Shown here: positions 32,970 through 45,620 of the stretch, in pieces
How the letters are laid out: each line of letters begins with the position of its first letter
Position numbering within the stretch: the first letter of the stretch is position 1
Translations under genes and position numbers: made by a program
Notes under the pieces: model-generated
Told to the model about the DNA's origin: nothing
The model's database searches: none
What the model saw: the letters and a program-made list of their open reading frames with translations, nothing else
DNA from: Platerodrilus igneus
Lineage: Eukaryota > Arthropoda > Insecta > Coleoptera > Lycidae
Direction: 5' to 3'
Assembly: GCA_036346225.1 (NCBI GenBank)
Contig: JARFIW010000588.1
Coordinates: 3,291,501 to 3,355,500 of the forward strand
Length of the DNA: 64,000 nt

Positions 32970-34697
32970 TCCTGTGATAAGGGGTTGTTTAGGGGTGTAT
33001 TGAGTCGTATGGGTTGCGTGGTAAATGTAAATAGCAATAGGAATCAGAAAACTGCATTTATTTAGCATGAGAATAAATAATTCGCATATTATGCAAATAG
33101 TAAACATTTAACACCCCGTAATAAACTGTAATCAATGCCAGCAAGCATATTTTTCAATAAAAGAACACATATTTAGCGAAGAAATAATTATTCATGCAAT
33201 TAAACTACTTCAAGAAGCGTTCAATAAGTTTATAAAATAAATATGCATGAGATAAGGTAAAACCTAGTAAGTCTTCATGCAATTACACATGTGATAGAGA
33301 AAGGATAATAAAGCGCTTTGATAAGAGACGCACTTTTAAAGATACGTTTTAAATACGAGACGTAAACAGGAACACGTGGATTTACATCACTCATATTACA
33401 TCAGTTATTTATTCAATTCTCTAAAAAGCTTTACCTACACAAACAACAGACATAAGGTAAATTAAAGTCCAATAATAATAACAAAACAAACAGTAAAAGA
33501 TCGTAAAATAATAGGAATGCAAGCATAACATGTAACTACAGAATAATTTTATCAAAAATAAAGATTGAAAACTCCTAGGAATGCCCAAAACAACTATGGT
33601 TGGTTACAACACTTGGTATGACTGTTCTTATAAACCAATCAAAAATGTAGATAGGGAAAGCTATATAACGCCCATAGTTGATAAGAAGAGGCAGTCTCAA
33701 TTTGAAGCACGCCGAACCTGCATCACTGTTACTCAAAGATTTACGCGTCGAAATAAATTTTAAATTAAATTATTGCAAAAAAGTGGTGTTGTATAATAAT
33801 AGTTGATGACAAATTACGTTGAAGATATGTGAAAAAGCTTTTGCAGTTTTGCTGAAAACGTGAGTAGAAATTTGTTAATTAATTTAAATTAAATGTTTAT
33901 AATAATGTAAGGCTTTAAGAAATCTAAGTCAGAACTCTGTCAGAAATTTAAGAAGTATCTAAGGTGTATCTAAGGGATCTAAAAAAGATCTGAGGCGTAT
34001 CCAAAAAAATACAAAGTAAAGCACGAGGTGAATTTTGGAAACAAGGATTAACAAAACTATTGGTTCAAAGCACGTGAAAGAGTACAAAGCAGAGCATTGT
34101 TTATCGATTGAAGCTAATAAAGAGGCGTTGTTCTGTTGAGCCACAACACGCAACAGCAAATCAGGAAATCATAAGTCAGGGCTAACTAGTATAAGTAATC
34201 ATTTCAAATTTAAATTTAAACACTGAATATATATTTTTTTCTAATTTGTAAGGAGTCAACAAAAAATATTTAATACGTTGAAATTTACGTAATGAGGATA
34301 AAAAGGTCTTGAACGTTCTAGATTTTTTCGTATAAGGTGTCGTTTTTGGCGACTTTAAATTAAATAAAAGGGATATAATTTTTGGGATAAATGATCCAAA
34401 TAATATTAAATGATTGAAGGGTTTATTTAAAGGATTACAAAATTGTGAAGTGTAGATATTATTTCCTTTCATTATACGAATATTGATTGACTTCGTTTTA
34501 TCATTCCAAACAGGTAAGATTTGAAGGGGTAAATTTATTTGATCATCGTAACGTTGTGCACTCTGTGTGAATTGAACTGGGCTAGTCGTGGCAGACTTAA
34601 AATTAGAATATTAGAAAAACACAGAACCGTGGCGTTCAGCAGGAAATTGGACGTTTATTATTACATCGGCGTGCGGCGTTATCATATCAAATTATAT
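32970..34697 (+). repeat. Family G LTR
   Basis: It begins CCTGTGATAAGGGGTTG after a short TATATAT and ends ...GGCGTTATCATATCAAATTATA. It aligns with 20945-22730 throughout, including GCTATATAACGCCC near 33660 (TATA-like) and ATCGTAACGTTGTGCACTCT near 34545. The frame at 33581-33763 is incidental. Confidence 0.75.
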
Positions 34698-36402
34698 TGT
34701 TACGTAGTTTAAAGGTCTGTTGACTTGAGCACCACCATTGGGCGTCATTTTGTTCTGAAGTTTAGCACCACCGTTAAGCGCCACGTTTGGAACATCAGTT
34801 TGTTTTGAAGCTTACCTGGGATGAAAGCTCCTTGCTTATGTTGGCCTAAATACTTCCAGCTTTTTGCTATTAATTAAAAAAACTCAGCTTCCTCAGTGAA
34901 GTTCGCCACGGCTGCTCAGCTGCTATCTGAAAAATACTACCCTACTGTATGATACAAGAAAACTCGACTACTACAATGCTCCTTGACTTAGTCGAGCAGA
35001 AAAATACAACAAAAATCCTTTTCAATAATTATTTCCTTCATCATCATCATTACATATATCCTCGTTTCAAAATAATACATTTTCTTTCCAATATTGCCTG
35101 ATAAAGTTTTATCTAACAATAAACCATATAAAGTAACCGGGCTTAACCATGAACATTACGTTACCCCCAGGTTTAATAAGAACTCATAGTAAGACCTTTA
35201 AATACCTGTGCTCAATTTTCCACTACAAATAACTAAAAGCCCCTTTTACTTTGTACATCAATAAATATTATAAAATTATTTTACAAATTAACTCCTGTAT
35301 AAAAGTATTGTCGAAGAATCGATCATAAAATGTTTTAAGTAACTCTTTAGTTCAAAGAGTTTATAAAAATTATACCACTAAAATAGCAAATAAGCACATA
35401 AAATCAAAGTTTCACAAAATTTGTTACCTGGAATGCACTACCGCTCGTGGATTGGCAATCACACCATCGGTGACTGTTGTCCTCTACTTAGACTGCACGT
35501 TCTGGCACCACTCTGAGTTGTAGAACACCATCCGTGATGGCAATCTGCTACTTAAATTTCTCCAACTACCAATAGACTGTACATTCAAACTTCCACACTC
35601 CCGTACTGGTCTATTTACCATAGGTAAACCATCCAATCCATCCATCAACACTTTCTAATTCATTTATGTGCATAACTTGCACCCACAACCAAAATATAAC
35701 TCAGTCTTTACTTACATTTTTCAATCAAGCTTTGTATTTTTCAAAGTACTTCATAAGACTTTCGGACTGCTAGTGAATATTACACCAACTTGTGTAATCA
35801 ACTTTCTTACAACATTAAAATCACTTATAAATTTGTTCACTAATATAAGTCAACGCTTGGACGTTCAGGCAAAGATCCTATGAAAAGCAAGAGAGCAAGA
35901 ACGCAAGAGACCCTCTCACTACCTCTTCGTGCTTATATAGACGAATCTACCCGCCTATACTTAAAATTTCTTAAAATCTCTTAATACACACAAACAAGCC
36001 TTCTTGGTAATCTTTCCCAACGGTCACAACATTTCTCAAAACCCACATCAACAATTTTCAACTGCCAATTTTTAATTCCACTAACATACGAGCTAATGCA
36101 CAAACCGTCTCCAAAATCCGAGAATTTTTAACAAAACAAACCAACTTTTCGTACGCCTGTTTTTTGCAATTAATACGTAAAATTAAATGGTTCTACTCTC
36201 TATCATTTAAACATTGTGAAAATTCTTTGAGGATATTTACACACGCTAAAAATGAAGCAAAATTAACTCTGAAAATTGTTAATTCCTACACTAAAGTTTT
36301 GGAAAAGCTTCTCCAATTTTTAATGAGTTTTTTTTACATGCGGTAACTTGCCATAAATTATTACCTGACTTATCTAATTACTTTTAATCTATAAATTCCA
36401 CA
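34698..36402 (-). repeat. Probable 3' LTR of Gypsy element H
   Basis: On the minus strand it starts TGTGGAATTTATAG, right after a polypurine tract (TAGGGGGATTATA), and ends CTACGTAACA. The TG/CA ends and the PPT support an LTR. The start resembles family M; the end resembles family A. Near the end are two PBS-like repeats (34728-34792). No full second copy was found to confirm the limits. Confidence 0.55.
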
Positions 36403-36415
36403 ATATAATCCCCCT
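36403..36415 (-). other. Polypurine tract of element H
   Basis: TAGGGGGATTATA on the minus strand, at the junction between the pol remnant and the LTR. This is the usual plus-strand priming site. Confidence 0.65.
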
Positions 36416-36707
36416 ATTTGAATATAACTAATAACTAGAATTTTGTTTTATTTGAATTCAAATATCACTAAACCTATCCATTATTAACTATTATTTATAC
36501 CTATTAGCTATCATTGATACCTATCAACTATTATTCCTATATATTAACTATTATTGATACCTATCATTATTAGTACCTATATGTATTATTATTTAGACCT
36601 ACTCTTACCTACATTTTATTTACAACGATTCCCTACTAATTACTTGAACCTAACTCTCTTCTTTATCCTAAAAGTCGTTCTTTATACATATTTAACGACT
36701 TTAACTC

Positions 36708-37384
36708 TTAACTTCTCCTTATTTCTACCTCTATCTGTACAACTACTTCCCGGAACATTAAATCATCATTGATTTTACTCTCCACTATCTTTGCTTCAGA
36801 CAAACCATACGGTACCACTTCTGAATTATCAACGTTTCCCTCTACACATAATCCTGTGTACCTTCTAGAATTTGTATATAACGGAATCAACCAGAAAGAA
36901 TTCCTCACATCAATCTTACTAAAATTTATTTTGCCACTTAACCTCGTTAAAAGTATGCCATCACTTAACATTTTTGCTAATTCCTGATTTGCTTGCTCCC
37001 TATATGCTGCAGGTATTGGATATATTTTTGAATTAAAAGGTTCGGAATTATTTACCTCCAAAACATGCTTGTAACCTAACGCTGTGCTCGCCTCTACACC
37101 TACTAGCTCAGAATGTTTGTTTAACAACGCTTGAACCTCTTCTAACTTTTCATCTGGACATTTAACAGTATTAAATTTTTAAGAGCTGCATTCACAGAAA
37201 GTTCCTTTGTCTCAACACATAAAATCATACTATTTTCATCAGTTTCATCTATTATTTCTATCCTTTCAACATCACCTTTTGCAGTTTCCATTAATTTTGT
37301 CTTTTTTCTTAAAAACGTTACAACTTCTCTCCTAACTTCACCAGGACACTTAATACTTAAACTTTTATCTTCTTCCCATTTCAA
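36708..37384 (-). pseudogene. Gypsy H reverse transcriptase remnant
   Basis: Two frames (37384-37142 and 37127-36708) give the region upstream of RT and the first RT motifs: LLNKHSELVGVEAS, NTGEP-like NNSEPFNSKIYPIPAAYREQ, LAKMLSDGILL, SKIDVRNSFWLIPLYTNSRR and VVPYGLSEA. These parallel the element at 47335-48058 (KLDLKSSFWLIPLA, VVPFGLSSS). The segment that should supply conserved RT positions after the GIL motif is missing, and the catalytic YxDD region, RNase H and integrase are absent. The element cannot encode a working polymerase. Confidence 0.85.
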
Positions 37385-37573
37385 AATCTTCTCAAATTAA
37401 TTCAAATTATTACAATCACCTTGTACCTCTATATGGACTTCTTCGTCCCATTTAATTCTTTCATCTCCCATAATTATCACCTTACTCTCGGTATCTATTA
37501 TACCTTTCATCTTACTTATAAAATTCATTCCCAGAATGGCATAAACTCTTAATCCTGCCACTATCAAAAACTC

Positions 37574-37800
37574 TTACTCAACCTCCATCTTTCCAAACTT
37601 AACTTTCAGAATTATGATACTCTTGATAACTGCAAACTTCTTATTATTCGGAAATACTAAATTATTTTTTTCAATAGAGATAACTTTCTGCATTAATTCC
37701 TCTGAATTATCTTTAATAAAACCTTCACTTACTAATGTTGCTTCAGCTTCTGTATCTACCAGTAATTTTATCTCTTTTCCCACTACTTGAAATTTTATTA
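37574..37800 (-). pseudogene. Gypsy H aspartic protease remnant
   Basis: The frame contains IKLLVDTEAEATLVSEGFI. The catalytic triplet DTG is DTE here, which should inactivate the protease. It lies between gag and RT, as expected. The other copy (near 47190) has DTGAEAPLV. Confidence 0.8.
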
Positions 37801-37879
37801 TAGGTAGTGAACTATTTTTTTCATTAACTTTTCATCATTTTCCAACTCAAATTTTATAAATTCACGCGCATGTTCATCA

Positions 37880-38670
37880 TTGTTAATTCTATATTTTCGT
37901 TGCTTGATTTGTCTGCCTACTGGACGTTCCAGATTTATTAACTATTTCGGCATATGTCCTATTTTCGTTGCTACTATTCAAGCTATTTCGCTGCGCGTTT
38001 GCCATATTTCCCTTACTTGGGTAACGATTCTATTCTCATTGGTCCGGGATTCATTATTCTCCCTTCCTCCGTCTCTCATAATAGCATTTCCTCTATTCCA
38101 ATTATTTCTTTGGCTATTCCCCCTTTTAAATGGTCTGCCTTGATATCTCTCCAGTCCATTATTCCTCTGCAACTTAAATGTGTTCATGGGCTGGCTTCTT
38201 GGTCTGGCCTTCATTCTCCTTGTTTGACCCATATCATCCTAACGTCGAAGATATTCTAAAAACACATCTTTGTTAACAATATTTTGTAAGACTATGCATT
38301 GCCTTACTCTTGTTTTGAAATGACCTGCTAAATACTTTATAATTTGTTTGTCCTCTAAAGGAGGATCAAGTTGTTTGGCAACGCTAAATTTCTTGATCGC
38401 ATACAACTCTGTTGTCATGCCTAAATGGCTATTATATTTACCTATTAATAAATTATCTCTGACTTTAAATTGCTGGTTGTCTCCCCAGAAATGCTTTAAA
38501 AGTTTAATGTCGAAGTCTTTAAACGAATTCAACTCACATTCAATCAGTCCAAATCAAATTTCGACACTACCCTTGTACATAGACCTCACAACATTTAATT
38601 TTGTTTGCTTATTCCAGCTAATTTGTATTAAAGTTTCTAAGTTATTTAAAAATATTTTAGGGTTAAGTTT
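37880..38670 (-). pseudogene. Gypsy H gag, C-terminal part
   Basis: Frames at 38736-38554, 38532-38239 and 38232-37978 together cover capsid and nucleocapsid. KLNPKIFLNNLETLIQ, LLKHFWGDNQQFKVRDNLLI and DPPLEDKQIIKYLAGHFKTR match the gag of the element at 45621-47029. The tail is Arg/Asn-rich (GRPFKRGNSQRNNWNRGN) with no CCHC zinc knuckle, as in errantivirus-type gag. Codons upstream of KLNPK belong to the foreign insertion that begins at 38671. Confidence 0.85.
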
Positions 38671-40978
38671 GAAGTTTGAAGTTTCTAAGTCGAGTTCCCA
38701 TTGGTTGATAATTATTGCAAATATTATAGTGTACATTTCGATATTTCAAGGTATTTTTTAGAATAGCTCAGTAACCACTTGCAGGTTTCTGAACGCATTC
38801 CGTTATGTCAGAATAAGGGACGCATGTGTACAGAGGATAGATCGAGTCGACGGGGTTAAAACTACTTTGTTTTGGGCTTTTAAGATGGATGGTTGAAACA
38901 TTTCACTTGGCGGTTTTTTATTAAAAGTAATGTTTTTAAGTTTATAATGTAGTGGTTATTTAAGGTAATCTGATCACATCTTGTAATCAGAGCGTTGTTT
39001 TGCATGTGATGTTGGTGCTTATTGTAAAACCATTAGTTGTTTAACCATTGAAGAAAATATTTTTATGATTATCTGTTGCTTTTTTGAGATTGATGTATAC
39101 AATGCTGCTTTGCCGTTTGTTTTATTTGTGATGCTTAATATAGGTGATTTACGTTTTTATTGCACGTTTTATGTATAAATGAGTGTTGCTTGGTTTAACA
39201 ACTGAAAGCTAATACTTATTTATTTGAATTGTTTAATTAGTAGTTAAATTAGAGTAAAACTAATATTTGTTTATTTGAAATAATGTTTATTTAGTATTTA
39301 ATACGGAGTTGTAACTCCAATTGCATGGCACCTTTTACCGAATCAATAGTAAATGTATCCTTACTGTGATTGTATGAGCAGTTTGTACCAACATCATCCT
39401 TCGATATATTAAATCAAATTATAAGGCAAGTTTGAATACGAACAGTATTATATTTCAATGTTGTATTTGTTTTGTGTTTTATTGAATTAACCACAAAGTT
39501 GTATATATTTTCAACGAACTTCGTTCGTTTATGAAATCGATTTGTCGTCCGTCTGTCTGTCCGTCTGTCCGTCCAAGGCCTTTCTAATGGTCGGACATCA
39601 ATGTGTGATACATCAATCGATTCAGCTCGGTGTCCTGAGCTTAAGTTTTGATGTCAGTTGAAATCGGGCCACGGGGACGCCGTGCCCCCGCGATATTCCG
39701 TCGGGAAAATTAAAATTTCAAATAGGTCCAAAATTAATGTGCGATACATATTTGGACTCCCCTAACATAGCTGAGTCGAAATATGGTACCCCCCACAAAA
39801 TCTGACCACGGATACCCGACCCTCCCCCCCCCGGGAATTAATTTTTATTTTATCTGAATACTTATAATTATTACAACATAATAATTTTAACTTCTTTAAA
39901 TTGTTTTAAAGTAAGTCTACATTTGGAAGTTCGTTGCGACAATGCCTTGCATTTTCAACTTGTTTTGTTTGTAATTTGTAATGCCACGATAAGTTTAAAT
40001 TTTACAGAGTAGGTTTTAACCGATGCAATCATAATGAATAATTTTTAACGTTTGCTTACTAGGTTTAATATATTTAACTAACATGCATTTATATAAAGTT
40101 TTAGCGCCTGGCTCTGGGCTTGTTTTTATGATGTAAAATTTTGATATGTTTTTGTTGCCTACAAGTTTTATAATGTTTGATATTTGTAATGCATTTGACA
40201 TTTTTATTTTATGTGTAATTGTTTATTTCAGCATATCACCCACATATTCCACTGCATCACTCATATCTCGGTTTAAATGTCGGCTAGCCTTTGTGAAATA
40301 CTTTGCAACACGGGCTGGAATTTGTTAATGTATGTATGTGGGCGCGTGTGTTCGAACCTTGTTGAATATTACTAACATTTTATGTCCATGCAGGGAGGAA
40401 CATTAGTAGTCAAGGCAGATTTTACCTTCCTGGTGTTCCTCTTCTTTTAACTTTAGCTGGGTAGTATTAATTATCCGACCTCAGTACCTGTCAGAAAAAA
40501 CTAGCTAACGTACACTAGCGTTTCTTCAGTTATCATGTGTGGTATGTCTGGGTAACAGTTGACATCCCGTTAAATTCAGTGTTGGTGACCTGGGTACTTG
40601 TACGTTTCCTGTCTTTGTCGAGATGTGCCAAATGCAGTTTGAAGTGCAAGGGCAGTTTGCGGTTTTCTCTGCCGTGCTCTTTCCCCAATCGCCCAGGTTG
40701 AGTACGGCACTGTTTGCTTTGAATGTCATTTTTCTATGCTTTCATGCCAATGACCTATTTAGTGGTTATTATTTTGATTAAAAGTCAAGTTGAGTAACTG
40801 CTGTAGTTTTATTTCAAACCTTCCCGCCTTAACGTCATCTTCCCAGTGTGAATTTGGGTTACATTATAATAACACAACGTAGGAGTCTTCGAGCCACTGC
40901 CACTAGATGTTAGATCATGGACTCCGGTGTTTTGTTTATAGAGGCCGTTTGGGTCAGTCTTCAGGTCTGTTACACTAC
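38671..40978. mobile_element. Unclassified 2.3 kb insertion with 6 bp target duplication
   Basis: It interrupts gag of element H exactly between GNNKL and NPKIF. The hexamer AAGTTT is present on both sides (38665-38670 and 40979-40984), and removing the insert plus one hexamer restores the gag frame. It starts GAAGTTTGAAGTTTC and ends GTTACACTAC. Inside is a CCGTCTGT-type repeat (39545-39582) and GC-richer stretches at 39660-39840 and 40540-40720. I found no transposase, terminal inverted repeats or poly(A). The class is unknown. Confidence 0.75.
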
Positions 40979-40984
40979 AAGTTT

Positions 40985-41777
40985 ATTATTCCCATAAAAT
41001 TTTGAGTGCTGTTCCAACGCACCATTGGTTGGATTTCATCTAATCGGTTCCCCAACATGAATATTTTTAACTTTATCTTTATTACCTATGTCTGTTTTAA
41101 GATTGCCCAAATCATTTTTAAATGTTTTAAAACCAGCTTCACAGTTTCCCTCTATTTCATTTACTTTTCTATCTAACATTTTAATTTTCCCATTAGTTTC
41201 TCTTTCGCTTGCTTCCTGTTTCGATTTTATTTGAACTATTTCTTCTTTAACACCATCCATATCCTCTAAAATTTGTACTACTTTTCCTCTAATTTCAAAT
41301 TTCATTTCTTTGATGGTTTTGTTAGTTTTCTCTAAACCCAAAGTTATTCTTTCACTACTCTCTTTAAATTTTCTTTCAAGCTTTTCACTTTATAATCTTA
41401 AACTTTCCCTCAATTGTGCAATATTCTTTCCAAATTCTGCTTGTTAACTCCTGAGTATTTTTATCCAACTTGTCACCCATTTCGTTGATACATTTCTCAC
41501 CCATTTCTTTCAAGTATTTCTCATTCTTTTCACTCATTTCTTTCATTTTTCTTTTTGTTTCTGCATACTTTTTTCATTCCTTTCACTCGTTGCTTTTTAT
41601 TCCTGCATACATTGATTTAGACTTAATAAGAAAGTCATCATTTTTGATTCCTTGGCCTCTCCTACACTCTTAACCTCTGGATTCTCCTTTTCCACATAAA
41701 CACTTTCTTGAGAACCAATTTCTACTTCCTCAGCTCTCAAACTTTCACAAACTTCTTTCATTCTGTCAATCAGATAT
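40985..41777 (-). pseudogene. Gypsy H gag, N-terminal part
   Basis: The start resembles gag of element G: SLRAEEVEIGSQESVYVEKE against GMGIGSQESVIIQETS. A long charged coiled-coil-like stretch follows (41341-41036: KTNKTIKEMKFEIRGKVVQI, GVKEEIVQIKSKQEASERET) up to HVGEPIR and EQHSKFYGNNKL. It is broken by several stops between 41400 and 41640. The coiled coil would drive Gag self-assembly in an intact protein. Confidence 0.8.
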
Positions 41778-41865
41778 TACAAAAAGAACAAAAACAACTC
41801 AAAAAACAACTCCAAAAGCAAATCCTACGAGACAAGAAACTCTAATTTACAGACGAATTATTCGT

Positions 41866-41935
41866 GACACGCGTTGGGTCGCCGCTAAAAAGTGCTGTGA
41901 TAACGCCTAGCTTTGGGGCGTTACTAAAAAGATAT
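41866..41935 (-). other. PBS-like tandem repeat upstream of gag H
   Basis: Two ~38 bp units, each with a degenerate PBS (GCGGCGACCCAACGCG; AACGCCCCAAAGC on the minus strand) and a TATCACAGCACTTTTTAG-type spacer. The position fits the LTR/leader junction of element H. Confidence 0.55.
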
Positions 41936-43336
41936 TGTGAAACATATTTGAAATGTGTAAACTTGAAATTGTTCACTTACCATCGTTTCTAATTTTGCCT
42001 GGCTAGCTCTACGAAATTTACGAAGTTTTCAAAGCATTTATACAATATGAAATATCTTCTTTCATACAAAAGCATTTACAACATCGTTTCCTTCAAACAA
42101 AATAATTTCTAAGAAGTCTTTGTTACAAACAAAATTATTGTTCCTTACTTTATTTTACATTTACAGAATTAAACTTATTCTTTTGAGGATCTTTCATCTG
42201 GTTATAAACTATTTCCACGCTGGTAAGGTTTGTTTTGGGCAAAAAAATCCTTGACATATAATCTATTAAAGGTCAGAGTATACGAACTCTGAACACAAAC
42301 TCGTGGTAAAAAAAAACCCTTGCACAAGAAAATTATTAGGATTATCTAAAACTAAATCTAAATATTCTAATATCAGTTAAAAGTAAATCTAACAGTAATA
42401 CCTGCAGAATCCACAAAACGTTTCTCGTAATTAAAAATCTTCTTATTTTAAATTGATCTCCAACTCGGCTTACAAGTTTTTCCAAAATTAAAATTCCTGA
42501 TTTCCAACAGCAATTATCAAAGTACCTTTTTGGGTTAAATCTTCTTTTCAATTATTTAATACGTCTTTAAAAATAGCTTTATATTAAAGAATTTTTGTTT
42601 TTTTCTCGTAATTAATAATTTCATTTTTGTATGTAATTTGGGTTTAAAAACAACGGTCCAATATTCATTGCAACCTCGCAATTATGTTTTACTGCATACT
42701 TCTATATAACGCAACGGCTAGCGTTTTAAAATAATATTTCTTGATCTACTTTACGCGTCGACAGCATCGGATCAAAACTATAAGCGCTCCTCTTTATATA
42801 TAAATTGTCTTTTTTCTGGAATTTCTGGAATATAATCTCGAACATTATGATGTAAGCTTCCCGGAATACCCAATTAGCGTATAAAATTTTGACATTTTAT
42901 TACCTTCTTATCTGTTCCAGCTACTCGTGACACTCGCTTTTGTCCTTGTTTATCATATGCTATTATTGTTGCGTATCACTTCTCTCCAACAGTGAATGCG
43001 AAGATCATAAATTATTTATTATCAGTTTTTCCAGGGATTTTACGTTTTATTTTTAATGTTCAAGCTGTTTCTTGGAATATAAATGTTTATTTAACGGGTT
43101 TATACGAATTTGACGTCTTCCTAAATTCCGATGACTTATCTTTTTATATTGTAGAGAATTCTCTATTCAAATGAATTGCAATATCGACGGAATAATTAAT
43201 CTAAACTTTCATTGCTCTTTAATGCAAAAGGGTTTGCGCTGTATAGGAAATATTTGCTTTCGGTACACAAAATTATTTATTAATTTTGGGGTTTTAAAAT
43301 ACATGTTGATTTTAGTTTTTCAAACTAAATGCGTAA
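41936..43336 (-). other. Possible 5' LTR remnant of element H, unconfirmed
   Basis: The position upstream of the PBS-like repeats suggests a 5' LTR, but I could not match it to the LTR at 34698-36402. No coding was recognised. Confidence 0.3.
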
Positions 43337-44922
43337 AGCTGTGATAAGGGGTTGTTTAAGGGTGTATTTTATAGCAATGGTCGTTTAGTAACCATAAATT
43401 ATAATAGGAAGCAGAAAACTGCATTTATTTAGTAGAAAATTGAGTAATTGGGATAGTATGTAAATAGTAAGCATTTGACACCCTGTATATAGAGTATAAG
43501 TAGTCTTAAGCGACGCAAATAAACACACCTTATAACAATAGGACGCATAGTTAGCATAGAAATAAGTAATTCATGCATTAGGTATATAACAAATATTTAA
43601 CACCCGTTATATAGAGCTTTAGTAATTTTAAGTAATGCAAACAACGATATTTTCAGTTAAAGCACGCGTATTTAGAGGAATGGTAATTAAACACGCATTC
43701 AAAAAGGACTCTAATTAGTTATGATATAATACGGAGACAAAAGATAAAACTTAACAAAGTCTTGTGTAAGTGCGTACAAACAATCAACATTTTTTGATAG
43801 TAAATGTAATTAAGGATGCGTAAATAAATAAACATACTTAAAAATCGAAATTCAAATTGCATCAGGTATTTTAGTATAATATGGAAAAGCGATTATTTAT
43901 TTAAAACACCGCATGGTCTGATAACAAAGCATCTGTAGCTAACAACCATTACTCGAAAAGCCAAGAATGTTACATCAGAAAATCACTTTAAGTGTAGGAA
44001 GTATAAAAACCTCATTGGTTAAGATTAGTAAGCCAAGCCCACATACAAAGGGGGATCAACCCATATATTAACAACGAGCAATGATAACGGAGCTCAGTTT
44101 CAACTCAAAAAGGCTAAACTGCGTTACTCTAAATCTAAGAGTAACGCGTAATAATATCTTTATAGTGTAATTGTATAGTGACAGACAATGCTACGAATAT
44201 GAAAATTTCTATTGCCGATTAACGGCTCTAAGTCTGACAATAATAATCCAGAGGGGAACGACAATAATTCTGAAGCTGTTTGACGAAAATAATTCGAGGC
44301 TGATTATAATTTCGAAATTCCAAAGGGGTGCATAATTCAGTAGATAATATTTCAAATGGGTACAGAATAATTCCGAATTGGTGGAGAATAATTTCGAATA
44401 CGATGTTAGTGATCCAAATGAATGGTATAATAATGCATGGAAAATTCTAATTGATGTTGGTTGATAATGGATGCGTCGATAATCTTGGTACAATTTTGAG
44501 TTGCGAGAAAGAAATAAAGAAGCACGAAGTAAACAGACCAGGTTAGATCTTTTTAGTTTTAAGACATTTTTTTCTATTTGAATTTGAATATTGAATTTGC
44601 CTAAATAAGATAAACTTGTGTAACAGAGTCAGCAACGAACTTTGCATTCGTAGAAAGTATGTAATATAATAAAGGGGTTTTAAACGTTCCAGGTTTCTTT
44701 GATAAAAAGAATAGTTTTTGGTGACTTTAGATTGATTGCAAAGCATATGAATTTTTGAGATAAATAAGACTTACAATATTGATTGATTGAAAAGTGTATT
44801 TTAATAATTTTCAAAACCTGTACATAATATTTCTTTTCATTATATGGAATTAATTAACTTCATTTTATAATTCAAATAATAGCTAGCCGAGGCAGAATAA
44901 TAAAATTAGTGGGAGTGAAATT

Positions 44923-44936
44923 TGATAATTTAAACA
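44923..44936. repeat. SINE target-site duplication, left
   Basis: TGATAATTTAAACA, repeated exactly at 45235-45248 on the other side of the SINE. Confidence 0.95.
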
Positions 44937-45234
44937 TTACATGTGATTTTCCAATGCTCCACCCGAAGGTACTACATTGGCCAGGAAGCGAGTTTTTTTT
45001 TTACCTGGAAAATTTTGAATTTTGCCGAATCCTTGCTGTTCCAAGCAAGGTAGGGATCTTTAACGTGCGTGACAACACTCACACACGGGACCTCCATTTT
45101 ACCTCTCATCCGAACGAGGGTGTATTTTTGCGAAAAATGCTCGCCTAACATTTTTCAAGCGGACCGTGTCGGGATTCGAACCCGGGACCTTGGGCGTAGT
45201 AGTCACACACATACCACTACGCCACGGAGCCGCC
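44937..45234 (-). mobile_element. tRNA-derived SINE, full-length copy 2
   Basis: 298 bp on the minus strand. The head is GGCGGCTCCGTGGCGTAG with B box GGTTCGAATCC (perfect). The body has GGATGAGAGGTAAAATGG, GAGGTCCCGTGTGTGAG and CACGTTAAAGATCCC. The tail ends GGAAAATCACATGTAAT. A perfect 14 bp target duplication frames it and fixes both ends. It is fresher-looking than copy 1, since its B box is intact. Confidence 0.95.
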
Positions 45235-45371
45235 TGATAATTTAAACAGAGAGGTGGAGTTATAAGTGGAATACGCCATTGACACCGAGTACGGCGTTAT
45301 TATATCAAGTATTTATTGGACGGCACTACGACGGGGCTAGAGAGTACCAGTTAATACATAGCATATTTATA

Positions 45372-45440
45372 TGTCGCAACAACGTGAGGGCACGATAATT
45401 CTTGTTAATACATAGCATATTTATATGGCGCCCAACGTGA
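45372..45440 (+). other. Duplicated primer-binding site of element G
   Basis: The functional-looking PBS TGGCGCCCAACGTGA is at 45426-45440. A degenerate copy TGTCGCAACAACGTGA is at 45372-45387, part of a 54 bp duplication that also repeats the LTR end TTAATACATAGCATATTTAT. Confidence 0.8.
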
Positions 45441-45620
45441 TCACGAATTAAATCAAAATAAATTTGATAATACGACCGTGAGATTTAAAATAAAATAATT
45501 AAATTAAACCGGGAATTTAAAGAGTTTTAATTAGCAAAAAATCAAGAAATTTGTACATTAATTAAATTTAGATAGATTTATAGTATTTAAAAGTTTAAAG
45601 TAAATATAATAATTTCAAAA

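Larger units (their letters stand above)
43337..45417 (+). repeat. 5' LTR of element G (with SINE insertion)
   Basis: It matches the 3' LTR from AGCTGTGATAAGGGG to TTAATACATAGCA. The last ~55 bp (LTR end and PBS-like sequence) is duplicated, giving alternative ends at 45363 and 45417. It includes a 312 bp SINE plus duplication absent from the other LTR. Confidence 0.85.

Noticed and set aside
33581..33763. Small basic open frame
   Set aside because: It is inside a family G LTR and not preserved in the copy at 20945-22730.
40526..40729. Frame in GC-richer sequence as a captured host exon
   Set aside because: No recognisable domain and no convincing splice-site pair; it is inside the 2.3 kb insertion, and I cannot support coding.
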